A stretch of 64,000 bases of DNA from Gemmatimonadota bacterium (GTDB lineage: Bacteria > Latescibacterota > UBA2968 > UBA8231), in assembly GCA_009840005.1 (NCBI GenBank), contig VXOR01000063.1, positions 1 through 64,000 on the forward strand, in the 5' to 3' direction. The translations under genes were made by a program, and so were the position numbers. Below the pieces are notes generated by a model. The model saw only the letters and a program-made list of their open reading frames with translations. It searched no databases and had not been told where the DNA came from. This document shows, in pieces, positions 1 to 9,231 of the stretch; the first letter of the stretch is position 1; the number at the start of each line of letters is the position of its first letter.

Positions 1-306
1 CCCCGGCCCCAAGCCTTGGCCCCCGACACCCACCGCGAGTGGTAGCCCGTCGGCTAGGCCAAAAGTCGGCAGGTGGCAGGTGCCACAGGCCGTGTCCTTC
101 TCGCCGCTGAGGATGGGGTCAAAGAACAGCAAGCGGCCTAGCTCGACGCGGGCGGGATTGTAGGTGTTGTTCTCGGGATAGGGCACTGGCGGCACTGGCT
201 GAAGGCCGAAGCGCTGCCGCAGGTCGTCTTCCTGTCCCGGTGCGCTGACGGCACTGGCGAGCAAGGTTAGCGCGGCAGCACTGACTAGATATCTCAGTTT
301 ATTCAT
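1..306 (-). CDS. Di-haem cytochrome c peroxidase (MauG/CcpA family), N-terminal part, runs off the window
   Basis: The minus strand reads openly from an ATG at 306 to the window edge, giving 102 residues of a longer protein. A signal peptide (about residues 1-22, hydrophobic core AAALTLLASAVSA) is followed by the family's hallmark block LGRLLFFDPILSGEKDTACG running into a CxxCH haem site (CGTCH). This is the N-terminal high-potential haem segment of bacterial di-haem peroxidases, which reduce peroxide in the periplasm or oxidise protein cofactors (MauG). Its first eight bases (ATGAATAA) overlap the end of the upstream FGE-like gene, so the two are probably translationally coupled. Whether it is a true peroxidase or a MauG-like maturation enzyme cannot be told from this fragment. 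Confidence 0.85.
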   Translation of the reverse strand, partial: MNKLRYLVSAAALTLLASAVSAPGQEDDLRQRFGLQPVPPVPYPENNTYNPARVELGRLLFFDPILSGEKDTACGTCHLPTFGLADGLPLAVGVGGQGLGPG

Positions 307-1210
307 AGTCCCCCCCTTTGGGCCAGAATAGCGGAGTACTCTTTATCGCGCCCCACGTCTTGCGGTGCAGCACCGTACCCGTGCCTAGAGCAGCGCTGGC
401 GGCGCAGCGAAACCCCACGTCCGGGCCTTTGAAATCAGGTGCATCCCGCGCTCGGTACGAGGGCCGCACATGGCTGGCGTCAACCGCGTACGAGCCGCCG
501 CGCACGGCCTTGACCACGCCTTCATCCGGCCCCTGGGGATTGATGTCTGGGCCAACGGTGTAGTAACTCGGATGGTACCAGTCGTTGGTCCACTCGAAGA
601 CATTGCCCACCATGTCGTGGGCTCCAAAGGGACTAGATCCGTCGCGCGTTTGGTAGCCATTCCGATTGGAACCGTCGAAAAAACCGACTGGGTTAGTGCT
701 GAGGATGGCCCCGAAGCCGCGCTCAAACGGATCGTTGCTCTGGAAGTAATTGGCGCGAAAGGCATCGAGGCCGTCGCCCCAGGGATACTTGCGGCCGTCG
801 TCGCAGCGCGCGGCGCGCTCCCATTCGGCTTCTGTGGGCAATCGCTTGCCAGCCCACTGACAGAAGCCCTCGGCGTCGTACCAAGTCACCAGCGTAATGG
901 GATGGTTTTGCCGCGCAGCCGTATTCTGCAGTGTCCACTCTGGGAGCAGTGCGCCCGTGTCGCGCTGGTATTCTCCCCATTGCGCCACCGTGACCTCGTA
1001 TTTGTCGATCAGGTACGCGTCGAGGTAAATCTCGCGCACGGGCTGCTCGTCAAAGGCTTCGCCTTCCATACCCCGGGGGAAAAACCCGGCCGGCACTAGG
1101 ACCATGGTGGTGGCCCAATCCGTGGGTAGCGAGACGGTCCGCTCGACTTTCTCGTGCTGGGCGCAGACCGGCAGGGCGATCAGCACGCAGAGGGCAATTC
1201 GACCAATCAT
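299..1210 (-). CDS. Secreted FGE-sulfatase-fold (SUMF1-like) protein without the catalytic cysteines
   Basis: 303 residues with an N-terminal signal peptide (MIGRIALCVLIALPVCA, cleavage near residue 18). The FGE-sulfatase domain follows: MVLVPAGFFPRG near residue 36, the KRLPTEAEWERAAR block near 120, GNVFEWTNDWY near 200 and the closing RGGSYAVDASHVRPSYR to VGFRCA stretch. True formylglycine-generating enzymes carry two cysteines inside the RGGS block; here those places hold Val and His, so sulfatase activation is unlikely. Many such proteins are structural or ligand-binding relatives. GGAGA stands upstream of the ATG. It overlaps the cytochrome peroxidase gene by 8 bases, which suggests a shared periplasmic role. 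Fold assignment is firm; function is not. Confidence 0.85.
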   Translation of the reverse strand: MIGRIALCVLIALPVCAQHEKVERTVSLPTDWATTMVLVPAGFFPRGMEGEAFDEQPVREIYLDAYLIDKYEVTVAQWGEYQRDTGALLPEWTLQNTAARQNHPITLVTWYDAEGFCQWAGKRLPTEAEWERAARCDDGRKYPWGDGLDAFRANYFQSNDPFERGFGAILSTNPVGFFDGSNRNGYQTRDGSSPFGAHDMVGNVFEWTNDWYHPSYYTVGPDINPQGPDEGVVKAVRGGSYAVDASHVRPSYRARDAPDFKGPDVGFRCAASAALGTGTVLHRKTWGAIKSTPLFWPKGGDYE

Positions 1211-1401
1211 ATTGGCACATTCTCCAGCAAGGAGTTGATTCGGGCTATCAGAAAGTAAGATACAAATAGAGCAGAAATTCCGCTCCAGCCTGCGGGCAGC
1301 CTATTTGCCTTGCTCTGCGCCGCAGGTATTTTTAACATAGAAATTTAAGTAAGTGATTGGGACATTCCCTCTCTGCGATACATGCGCTAAGGAAGGCATT
1401 T

Positions 1402-3738
1402 ATGGATTTTCGCATGGCCCTCGCCGCCGTCTTGGTCTTGGGCAGTGGCTATTCGCTAGCAGCCGATCAGATACGCTACGACTCAGCGCGCGACTGGCGG
1501 CAATGGGAGGATCTGCCTTTGGGCGCGGTGGAATTGACGCCGTCGGGCTTGATTCGGCCAACCCGGATTGAAAAGGGGACCGACGCCGTGCGCGATTCGG
1601 ACGAATTCGGCGGCGGCATCCGCGACGCGGGTTCCAACCTCAACACCGCTCGTTTGGCCATTGACGGCAACCCAGCAACCGGCTGGGCACCCGATCCGGA
1701 AACCGACCCGGACGAGTGGTTCATCGAGATTGACTTGGGTCGCGCAGTCTCGGCTAAAAGCGTCACTTTGGTATTCGACGCGGAGGCTCCGCCCTTTGAA
1801 CTTTTCGACCTCCTGCTCTCGACCGGCGAGCCGGAAACCGACTTTATCGCCGCACCTATTGAAGGTTCCTTGGTCTATCGCGTCAAAGGGCGCATCAAGG
1901 AAAACAGCCGCCATCGGGTGACGTACCAAATAGAGCAAATCGACGAAGAGCCGATCCAATTCATCCGCTTCGAGCCGCTGCTCATAGTGCCCGATGCGCG
2001 TCTTGCCGAAGTCGAGGTAGAGACCATCGGCGACAACATCGCCCTCGGGCTGTTGGAGCGCGGCGGGACCATTGATGTCAATATCAATCTCGCCAAGAAT
2101 GACCAGCAGCCTTTAGGTAAGGCGAAAGCGCTCTTTGACGGCGACTTGTATGAACGCTGGCGTGCTGGCAGGGCATCTAGGGCTCCAGTCGACATCCTCG
2201 CCCATATCGTTCTCGACTTGGGTGCGGTCTATTGGGTCGATCAAACTCGAATTATCGGCGGCGTAGTCGTGCGCTCCGGCTTTGGTGGTGGCATTACCAC
2301 TAGACACTACGTATCGCGCCGGCGCTGGGACTTTCGCTTCTACGAGTTTATGACCTCGGATGGCTCGCTTTCGCCCGACGGTACCCGCCTGTGGACCAAG
2401 CACTTTTCCGGTGCCTCACATGGATATAGGGGTCTAGTTGATCACCACTTCGACCTACAGCCGACGCGCTTTGTCCGCATCTTGTGGAAGTACTGGGACA
2501 CCAGTTGCTATTCCTTGCAGCGGCTCGGCGAGGTGGGCGGTGCCAGCACGATCCCGGGCTGCGCAGCTGGTGGGACCACCGACGAGATTCAGATTTTCGG
2601 CGAGGGCTTCCCGTCGGAGGTTGATTTCCGCTCACCCCTGATCGACTTGGGGGCCGGCAAGAACCTCAATTCCGTGGAGTGGGGCGGAGACGAGCCGCCC
2701 GGTACGCGCATAGAAATTCGCACTCGTACCGGCAACGAGATTTTGGAAACCTATAGCTACTATGACAAAAACGGCAAGGAAGTCACCGAGCGAAAATACA
2801 ACAAACTCATCCCCAGTTTCAAAGGCCCAATCGACACCACCCTCACCGCGGGCGGCGATTGGAGTGCGTGGAGCCGCATTTACAGCTTTTCGGGCGAGGC
2901 TTTTCTCTCGCCCTCGCCGCGCCGCTACCTCGAAATCGACGTGCGCATGACCTCGGATTCGCCGACTGTGGGAGCTTCTCTCGACCACTTAGCCGTTAAC
3001 TTTACCCAACCGCTCGCCGGCCGCGTACTCGGCGAAATTTCTCCTCAGCAGACCCTACCGGGAGTACTGACGGAGTTTACCTACTACTTGCGGCCCGAAA
3101 ACGCCAGCGGATTCGACCGCCTCGCCGTCGAGTCGGACACACCGGTGCAATTTACCAGCGTCGCGCACAACGGCACCGCACTCGACGTTCAGATCGACAC
3201 CACCGCAAGCGGTTTCCTCGTCCATCTGCCCAACCGCATCCGCACTGACCAACTCATTGAGCTGAAGTTTGCATCCTCGGTATTCCGGCAATCGACGCGC
3301 TTTGACGTCTTTTTGCAGGACAGCGGCCAAGACGAGAGCGTGCGGCAGCGCGTGGATCCAGGTGACGCCACCGACTTGGTCGAGAGCAGCACCAACATCG
3401 TCAGCTTACCGATTTCTCAGGAGTTGCTCGCTAATATGTCCTTTTCGTCCAAGGCGATTACCCCTAACGACGATGGGGTCAACGACGAACTGACGTTGGA
3501 GATCGCGCTGGTCAATGTGCTAGCGCCACGTCCCCTGCGACTGCGCCTGTACGACCTTGCCGGCCGCCCGGTGTACGACCGCGGCGAAGACAGCCTCGCC
3601 GGCCATCGCAAGCTCATTTGGGACGGCCGCGACAGCCACGGAGATCGCGTGGCCCCAGGCCTGTACGTACTCGAAGTGCTCGTCGAGGGCGACGCTGGCG
3701 ACGAGAAAACTCAAGCGCTTATTTCCGTAGCCTACTAG
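1402..3738 (+). CDS. Secreted discoidin-like protein with FlgD-Ig C-terminal domain, long type (cluster A, member 1)
   Basis: 778 residues. I start at 1402 rather than the upstream in-frame ATG at 1357, because AAGGAAGG lies just before it and the signal peptide (MALAAVLVLGSGYSLA) then sits at the N terminus. Residues about 80-215 form an F5/8-type C (discoidin-like) domain with the AIDGNPATGW motif near 86-95 and a DLG strand. A second discoidin-like unit follows (LFDGDLYERW, IVLDLGAVYWVDQ). The middle holds IDLGAGKNLNSVEW and SPSPRRYLEIDVR, shared with the two other long members. Residues 687-778 are a FlgD-like Ig domain (TPNDDGVND, YDLAGRPV, WDGRD, APGLYVLEV) ending exactly in SVAY. Likely exported and surface-bound, binding glycans or other polymers. 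Ligand unknown. Confidence 0.8.
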   Translation: MDFRMALAAVLVLGSGYSLAADQIRYDSARDWRQWEDLPLGAVELTPSGLIRPTRIEKGTDAVRDSDEFGGGIRDAGSNLNTARLAIDGNPATGWAPDPETDPDEWFIEIDLGRAVSAKSVTLVFDAEAPPFELFDLLLSTGEPETDFIAAPIEGSLVYRVKGRIKENSRHRVTYQIEQIDEEPIQFIRFEPLLIVPDARLAEVEVETIGDNIALGLLERGGTIDVNINLAKNDQQPLGKAKALFDGDLYERWRAGRASRAPVDILAHIVLDLGAVYWVDQTRIIGGVVVRSGFGGGITTRHYVSRRRWDFRFYEFMTSDGSLSPDGTRLWTKHFSGASHGYRGLVDHHFDLQPTRFVRILWKYWDTSCYSLQRLGEVGGASTIPGCAAGGTTDEIQIFGEGFPSEVDFRSPLIDLGAGKNLNSVEWGGDEPPGTRIEIRTRTGNEILETYSYYDKNGKEVTERKYNKLIPSFKGPIDTTLTAGGDWSAWSRIYSFSGEAFLSPSPRRYLEIDVRMTSDSPTVGASLDHLAVNFTQPLAGRVLGEISPQQTLPGVLTEFTYYLRPENASGFDRLAVESDTPVQFTSVAHNGTALDVQIDTTASGFLVHLPNRIRTDQLIELKFASSVFRQSTRFDVFLQDSGQDESVRQRVDPGDATDLVESSTNIVSLPISQELLANMSFSSKAITPNDDGVNDELTLEIALVNVLAPRPLRLRLYDLAGRPVYDRGEDSLAGHRKLIWDGRDSHGDRVAPGLYVLEVLVEGDAGDEKTQALISVAY

Positions 3739-3956
3739 ATTCGCGGGTATAAAAAATCTTGACAGATAATCACATATTTATTTGCTTACCTAACTATTAT
3801 GGGAAAAAATTACCGAAAAATCGCCGAGGAAAGGAGGTACGAAGTACCAATTGATGCACTTTTAAGCAGCTTCGTAATCCCGCCCGCTGAAACCCTGTGG
3901 CGGGCCTATTCTCTTCCCTTTTCACATACAGAATCACTATTGAGGAGGATTCAACA

Positions 3957-4868
3957 ATGCGCAAAGTCCTAGCTTTAACCCTAGGGGTGTTGCTCGTCGC
4001 TGGTGCTGCCTTCGCGCAGGAGCCGGCTGAAGTACCGCTCTTTTTTGCCGTGGGTATCCCCAGCAACGCCCTGCCCACTATCGATGGCGACAATTCCGAC
4101 TGGGCTTGGGTTGATCGCAGCTTTGAGGTCACTATTGAAGACATGAACCCGCTGACCGGCGGTGCCGACGATGCCGATGACCTGTTCATCGACCTGATCA
4201 TTGGCTGGAGCGATGCCAACAACCGCGTTCACGCCATGGTTCACGTCCACGACGATTTCCTGATCGTCGATAAGAACCCCACTTGCACTTTCCGCGATGA
4301 TAACTGCGAAGTGCATTTCGATCCCGACAACCAAGGCGGCGGCCCGTACTCGGCACCCAACGACCAAGACTTGCAGCCGGCCTACCAGATGTGCCTGAGC
4401 TTTTCCGAGCAGTTCTCGCGCGTTCAGATGTATAACGGCGCACTGGGTAACTTCGAGCAGGACGCCCTGAACTTCTGGTGGACCCACACCGACTTCGTCG
4501 ATGCCGGTCACGTCAATCAAGGCCAAGAGTACTACTACGAGTTCAGCGCCGAGTTGATGGACCCGATCTCGATCAGCGGCGGCCCGGACGCCAGCACGGT
4601 GTGGACGCTCGCAGCCGAGCAGACCATCGGCATGTCGATCTCGGTTGACGACGCCGACGAAGGTCTCAACGCCAACGGCAACGATCCGCTCACTGAGGAG
4701 TGCTGCGAGAACGGTTTCTTCTGGCAAGCTCAGTACAGCATGGCCGAGCAGTTTATGAACAGCGGCGGCATGCCCGATATCTTCCTGACGCCGATTGAAG
4801 CTGTAGACACGGCGGTTGAGGAAAGCTCTTGGGGCCAAATCAAGTCGCTGGTAGGCGAAGAGCTATAA
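3957..4868 (+). CDS. Secreted CBM9-like sugar-binding-fold protein (cluster A)
   Basis: 303 residues from the ATG at 3957, chosen over the in-frame codon at 3897 because GAGGAGG stands 7-8 bases upstream and the signal peptide (MRKVLALTLGVLLVAGAAFAQ) then begins the protein. The mature part opens with the pattern PTIDGDNSDWAWVDRSF, typical of CBM9-like domains (family 9 carbohydrate-binding fold), followed by a predicted beta-rich region with HDDFLIVDKNPTC. Two cysteines close together (TFRDDNCEVHF) and ECCEN near 250 could form disulfides. The last 14 residues, SSWGQIKSLVGEEL, match the C terminus of the cluster B copy at 46193-47119, pointing to a shared tail signal. A strong terminator follows at once, so this gene may be transcribed in excess of those downstream. 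Confidence 0.75.
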   Translation: MRKVLALTLGVLLVAGAAFAQEPAEVPLFFAVGIPSNALPTIDGDNSDWAWVDRSFEVTIEDMNPLTGGADDADDLFIDLIIGWSDANNRVHAMVHVHDDFLIVDKNPTCTFRDDNCEVHFDPDNQGGGPYSAPNDQDLQPAYQMCLSFSEQFSRVQMYNGALGNFEQDALNFWWTHTDFVDAGHVNQGQEYYYEFSAELMDPISISGGPDASTVWTLAAEQTIGMSISVDDADEGLNANGNDPLTEECCENGFFWQAQYSMAEQFMNSGGMPDIFLTPIEAVDTAVEESSWGQIKSLVGEEL

Positions 4869-4906
4869 ACAGACTTTAGTAGCAGTCTTCGTCTTAAGTA
4901 AGTTCA

Positions 4907-4943
4907 CAAGGGGAGGGGAATGGATTCCCCTCCCCTTGTTTTT
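4907..4943 (+). terminator. Strong Rho-independent terminator after the CBM9-like gene
   Basis: A 15-bp perfect stem (arms 4907-4921 and 4924-4938, left arm CAAGGGGAGGGGAAT) with a minimal loop is followed by five T residues. It lies 38 bases after the stop codon and 30 bases before the next gene's start, in the middle of cluster A. Confidence 0.9.
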
Positions 4944-4972
4944 GTCTATGGGAACGAGAGGCGACACGCGCT

Positions 4973-6772
4973 ATGTTCAAGTGGCAATTTAGGCTGTTGA
5001 TCTGCATTCTGTTGGGTGCTAGGACGGCTGGTGCCGTGGAAGTGTGGACCGCGGGAGGCTCTGGCTTTGCATGGAGCGATGTCGGCGAACTGACCGGACT
5101 CACCACCGACGCATCGGTTCTGCTCCCTGCCGTGGTGGACTCGACTACCAATGCCGTCGAAATTCTCACCCTGAAGCGGCGGGGGGGCAACATTTCCTCA
5201 CCGCAGTCGCGCGAAGATTTGACCGGCCTGCTCACCGATGGCAACACTGAGACCTTCTGGCGCGTCACGCGCGAGCGACGTCCTGACGGCACCTCCATGC
5301 TCATTGACTTAGGCGCGATCTTGCCGATCAACCGCATCCGCTTTCAGGGCAACCCCGACATCTTCCTCCGCGCCTATGAGCTTTTTGTTCACGATGGCAA
5401 CCCCGCGCAACTGAGAGAAGATCTGCCGATTGCCTTTATCAACCAAGTCGGCGCAAATCTCGAACAAAGCGAATCGGATATTGACGTTCGCATCCCTCTC
5501 CAATTCGTGCGCTTCCTCCGCCTAATTAGCCGCTCGGGCCAAGAATTTATCATCGAGGAAGTCGAGGTCTTTGGCGATGGCTTCGCGCCCACCGGCAGTT
5601 ATATCTCCGAAGTCATCGACCTCGGCGAGGCGGCGAACTTTGGCCAAATTCGCCTCCAGACCCGCTCCGACCCTTTGACTAACGTGGTATTGCAGACGCG
5701 CACGGGCACGGTGCCCGATCCCAAAATTTACTATCGCAAAACCGAGGTCTTTGAGGGCGAGGATCGGCAGGAAGAACCCATCTTGCCAATAGGCTCACCC
5801 GGGGCGGCCGACGAGTATGACGATCTGACCTCGTCCGACAAGGGTGCGATCATCGACAATATCGACGAGTGGAGTCCTTGGTCGGCACCATACGAGGACT
5901 TCTTTGGCGATCTACTCTCGCCGGGCAACCGCCGCTACGTCCAGTTCCGCCTGTCGTTTTCGTCCGAGGATGCGCGCCAGTCGGCCTTTGTCGATTCGTT
6001 CTCCTTTGACTATTCGATCCCGACACTGGCCGAAGAACTGACGGCCGAAATCACTCCAGCGACGGTTACTCTCGGCGAGAGTAATACCTTCTCCTACTAC
6101 ATTCGCTCGACTTTCGGCGCAGCCAACGATGGGTTCGACCGCGTGGAAATCCGCACGCCTTTCAAGGCGACGGTCAACAGCGTCGAGCTAGACGGGGTCC
6201 CCGTATCCTTTACAGAGGAGGACGCACAGGACGAGAGCAAGCTGGCCATCCAACTAGCCGATGACCGAGTGACCGAATCGGGCCAGCTTTTGCGCATCCG
6301 CTTCGAGGCCATGGTGACCGTCTATGGCACCACTTTTTTCGCCAAGGTTTTCGATAGCCAGACTGGCGAACTCGGTCAAGACGTGGTGGCCGGAGACGCC
6401 ACCCCCGAAGCCCAAGCCGATCGCCTCTCCATCCAAGGCGCGTTGCGCCAAGAACTCGTCCTCGAATTGCAGGCTGATCCGCCGATATTTAGCCCCAACG
6501 GCGATGGGGTCAACGACCAGTTACAGGTGTCCTACATCTTGCTGCGTGCGCTATCGCAAGTGCCCGCCGACCTAATTGTGTACGATCTCGCGGGCCGCCC
6601 AGTGCGGCACTTGCAAAAAAGCGGCGCACTCAACGGGCCACAGCACGTAACTTGGGACGGCTTGGATGAGAGCGGTACCATTGTGCCACCTGGACTCTAC
6701 ATCTTGCGGCTTTCCATTGATACGGATACTGGCTCTGAAGATCGGTCCCTACTAGTGGGGCTAGCGTACTGA
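4973..6772 (+). CDS. Secreted discoidin-like protein with FlgD-Ig C-terminal domain, short type (cluster A, member 2)
   Basis: 599 residues. Signal peptide about 1-22 (LLICILLGARTAGA). One discoidin-like domain spans about residues 75-205 (LTDGNTETFWRV, MLIDLGAILPINRIRFQGN, FVRFLRLISRSGQEF). The conserved core follows (VIDLGEAANFGQIRLQTRS, then WSPWSAPYEDFFGDLLSPGN). It differs from the long members in having a single discoidin unit. The tail is a FlgD-Ig domain with SPNGDGVNDQLQVSY, YDLAGRPVRHL, VTWDGLDESG and a terminal GLAY. It lies just downstream of the terminator at 4907-4943, so it needs read-through or its own promoter. Probably exported to the cell surface; ligand unknown. Confidence 0.8.
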   Translation: MFKWQFRLLICILLGARTAGAVEVWTAGGSGFAWSDVGELTGLTTDASVLLPAVVDSTTNAVEILTLKRRGGNISSPQSREDLTGLLTDGNTETFWRVTRERRPDGTSMLIDLGAILPINRIRFQGNPDIFLRAYELFVHDGNPAQLREDLPIAFINQVGANLEQSESDIDVRIPLQFVRFLRLISRSGQEFIIEEVEVFGDGFAPTGSYISEVIDLGEAANFGQIRLQTRSDPLTNVVLQTRTGTVPDPKIYYRKTEVFEGEDRQEEPILPIGSPGAADEYDDLTSSDKGAIIDNIDEWSPWSAPYEDFFGDLLSPGNRRYVQFRLSFSSEDARQSAFVDSFSFDYSIPTLAEELTAEITPATVTLGESNTFSYYIRSTFGAANDGFDRVEIRTPFKATVNSVELDGVPVSFTEEDAQDESKLAIQLADDRVTESGQLLRIRFEAMVTVYGTTFFAKVFDSQTGELGQDVVAGDATPEAQADRLSIQGALRQELVLELQADPPIFSPNGDGVNDQLQVSYILLRALSQVPADLIVYDLAGRPVRHLQKSGALNGPQHVTWDGLDESGTIVPPGLYILRLSIDTDTGSEDRSLLVGLAY

Positions 6773-6815
6773 GCGCACGGCCTATGTCCATCCCACTATA
6801 GCACACTAAGGGAGC

Positions 6816-9191
6816 ATGGCTATGACAATCACTCGCGCCTTAGGTCTCGTTGTAGCATTGAGCAGTTTCGCCTTTGGCGAGCGCGTTTCGTTTGACACCC
6901 GCTCCGCTTGGCAACAATGGACGCACCCAGTCGATGCCGTGGAACTACAAGCGACCGGCCGCATCCAACCCGTGCCCGTGCGCAAAAACATCGACGCCGT
7001 GCGCAATGCCGAGCACTTTGGCGGCGGCGTCCGCAGCGTCGGTAGCAACGCCCGCGACGCTGGCCTCATCATGGATGGCAATCCGACGACTAGCTGGTCG
7101 CCCGACCCGGCCGACGGCATTGAAAACGCCTATATCGAGCTCGACTTGGGCCGCTTGGTGACCTCCTCCGAAATCGTCATCACTTTCGACCAGTCTGCGC
7201 CGCCCTTTGAGTTTTTCACCATCCTGCTGTCGAGCGGCGAAAAGTTCTTTACCAACGCGCTAGTGCCCGTAGAAGGCACCTTGGGCTATGGTCTTTCCAA
7301 GGCCATTGGCTTCAACGAGAGCCACGAGCTTGTCCTCGATCCCCGCCAGCGCACCTTGGGCTTAGACGCATCCGGCTCGGACGACATTGGCAGCGGCTTG
7401 GCTGATGGCCCCGTCGGCGAGTTCAAGGAATCCTCGGGCCTAATCCGCATCATTCGCATCGAACTGTCCAAGTTTGCCGAGGATGCTGGCTTGGCCGAGA
7501 TTTCGGTTTCCACCATCGGCGACAACGTCTCCCTCGGAATTATTGAGCGCGGCGGTAACATCGAACTCATCACCGACTTGCAAGCCGTGCTCTCCGGCGG
7601 CGAGAACATGGTCGATGGCGATATTGTCACCAACTGGGGCATGCAGACTTACCACCAGACCCAGACCGGCTTCGACATCTTCAATCGCATCATCTTCGAT
7701 TTAGGAGCCCATTACTGGATTGACCAGATTCGCATCATCGGCGAGCCAGCCGGTGCCCCATCGCGGCTGCGCAGCCGCTACGCCAACTTCTTTTGGTATC
7801 AGCTCCTCGCTTCCGACGGCTCGATCGCCCCGGACGGCACCCTGAATTTCCACGAGATCGCCTTTGTTGACGATAGCCCGCTGAACGAGACGACGATCCG
7901 CAACTTCGACCACCAATTCGACTTGCAGAAAATTCGCTACATCAAGCAGTATTTCCCCTCTTCCCGCCACGGCGGCCAGCGCACAGGCACTCATGGCTCC
8001 TACCGCCTCTTCGCTCTGATTAGCGAGTTTCAGATCTACGGCGAAGGCTTTCCCGCCGAGTTGCAACTAACCTCGCCGATCCTCGACCTCGGCCAAGCCA
8101 AGGCCCTGACCTCGGTCGAGTGGGACGCCGACGTGCCGCCTAACACGCGCATCGAGGTTCGCAGCCGCACCGGCAATGAAGTCGTCGAGAACATTCACTA
8201 CTTCGACAAGAAGGGCAAAGAAATCACCGAGCGGAAGTGGAACAAGACACCCAAGAGTTTGCGCGGGCCGACCGAAACCACGATCTCCGTCGGCTCGGAC
8301 TGGAGCGTCTGGAGCGATCCGTACGTGACTTCGGGCGCGCTCTTTAACTCGCCCTCACCACGCCGCTATGCCCAACTCGACCTGCGCCTGATTTCCGCCG
8401 ACCCCAACGCGGCACCGTCGATCAATGCCCTGCATTTGAATATGGAAAATCCCATTGCGCTCGAAACCCGCGCCGAGGTATTTCCCAGCCAAGTTGAACC
8501 GGGTGTCAAAAAGGACTTTACATACTTTGTCCTGCCGATTTTTGGCGGGCGCTCGCAGGGCTTTGATCGCCTGACCATGACCGCGTCTGTGCCCGTTGAC
8601 TTCACCAGTCTAACGTTGGGAGACGAGCCGGTAGAGGTCGCAGTCACTCCAATCGCCGAGGGGTTTGTCGTTGATCTACCGACCACGGTTCGTCGCTCGG
8701 AGCTGATTGAGCTTTCGTTCAGCAGCACCATTTACCAAAACCAGACGCGCTTCGACCTTTTCCTCGGCAACAGTAACCTCGATACTGAGGTGCGCCAGCT
8801 CGTTGACCAAGGAGACGCTAAAGCCGATGTGCCGAGCGAATCTGTCTCCGTGCAACTGCCGATCAACGATCTCCTGCTGGCCAACCTCGCCCTTTCGACG
8901 CCCGTATTGACGCCCAATGGCGATGGGGTCGGCGACGAGCTGGCCATTGAATTTGACGCGCTCAAGCTAGTGACGCCACGGCCGATCAGGGTCCACATCT
9001 ACGACTTGGCTGGCCGCAAAGTGCGCGCCCTCGACAGCGGCGATGGGCTGGCTCGGCGCTACCGCTTCACTTGGGATGGCCGCGACGGCACCGGTGCGCT
9101 CGTGAGTCCAGGTACCTATCTAGTGCAAATCGAGATTGCCGGCGACTCCCAGACTGAGACGGTACAGCGGATCGTGCCGGTGGCCTACTGA
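6816..9191 (+). CDS. Secreted discoidin-like protein with FlgD-Ig C-terminal domain, long type (cluster A, member 3)
   Basis: 791 residues from the first ATG. The ATG two codons later (6822) has the better spacing from AAGGGAG and may be the true start. Signal peptide: ITRALGLVVALSSFAFG. It is a close parallel of the protein at 1402-3738: the same AVRNAEHFGGGVRSVGSNA lead-in, IMDGNPTTSWSP discoidin motif, a second unit with FDLGAHYWIDQIRIIG, then ILDLGQAKALTSVEWDADVP and SPSPRRYAQLDLR. The C-terminal FlgD-Ig domain has TPNGDGVGDELAIEF, YDLAGRKVRALDSG, WDGRDGTG and ends VPVAY. The two long members in this cluster probably arose by duplication. Export and surface binding are inferred from the signal peptide and domains. 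Confidence 0.8.
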   Translation: MAMTITRALGLVVALSSFAFGERVSFDTRSAWQQWTHPVDAVELQATGRIQPVPVRKNIDAVRNAEHFGGGVRSVGSNARDAGLIMDGNPTTSWSPDPADGIENAYIELDLGRLVTSSEIVITFDQSAPPFEFFTILLSSGEKFFTNALVPVEGTLGYGLSKAIGFNESHELVLDPRQRTLGLDASGSDDIGSGLADGPVGEFKESSGLIRIIRIELSKFAEDAGLAEISVSTIGDNVSLGIIERGGNIELITDLQAVLSGGENMVDGDIVTNWGMQTYHQTQTGFDIFNRIIFDLGAHYWIDQIRIIGEPAGAPSRLRSRYANFFWYQLLASDGSIAPDGTLNFHEIAFVDDSPLNETTIRNFDHQFDLQKIRYIKQYFPSSRHGGQRTGTHGSYRLFALISEFQIYGEGFPAELQLTSPILDLGQAKALTSVEWDADVPPNTRIEVRSRTGNEVVENIHYFDKKGKEITERKWNKTPKSLRGPTETTISVGSDWSVWSDPYVTSGALFNSPSPRRYAQLDLRLISADPNAAPSINALHLNMENPIALETRAEVFPSQVEPGVKKDFTYFVLPIFGGRSQGFDRLTMTASVPVDFTSLTLGDEPVEVAVTPIAEGFVVDLPTTVRRSELIELSFSSTIYQNQTRFDLFLGNSNLDTEVRQLVDQGDAKADVPSESVSVQLPINDLLLANLALSTPVLTPNGDGVGDELAIEFDALKLVTPRPIRVHIYDLAGRKVRALDSGDGLARRYRFTWDGRDGTGALVSPGTYLVQIEIAGDSQTETVQRIVPVAY

Positions 9192-9231
9192 GGGGACTGC
9201 TTTTGCCACCTTACAGCAAAAAGGAACAGCG

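Noticed and set aside
470..1099. 209-codon plus-strand frame
   Set aside because: Antisense to the FGE-like gene; no motif or ribosome site.
3759..3800. TTGACA at 3759 with TATTAT at 3795 as a promoter for the CBM9-like gene
   Set aside because: The spacing of 30 bases is far from 16-19, and no better -10 box fits the TTGACA.
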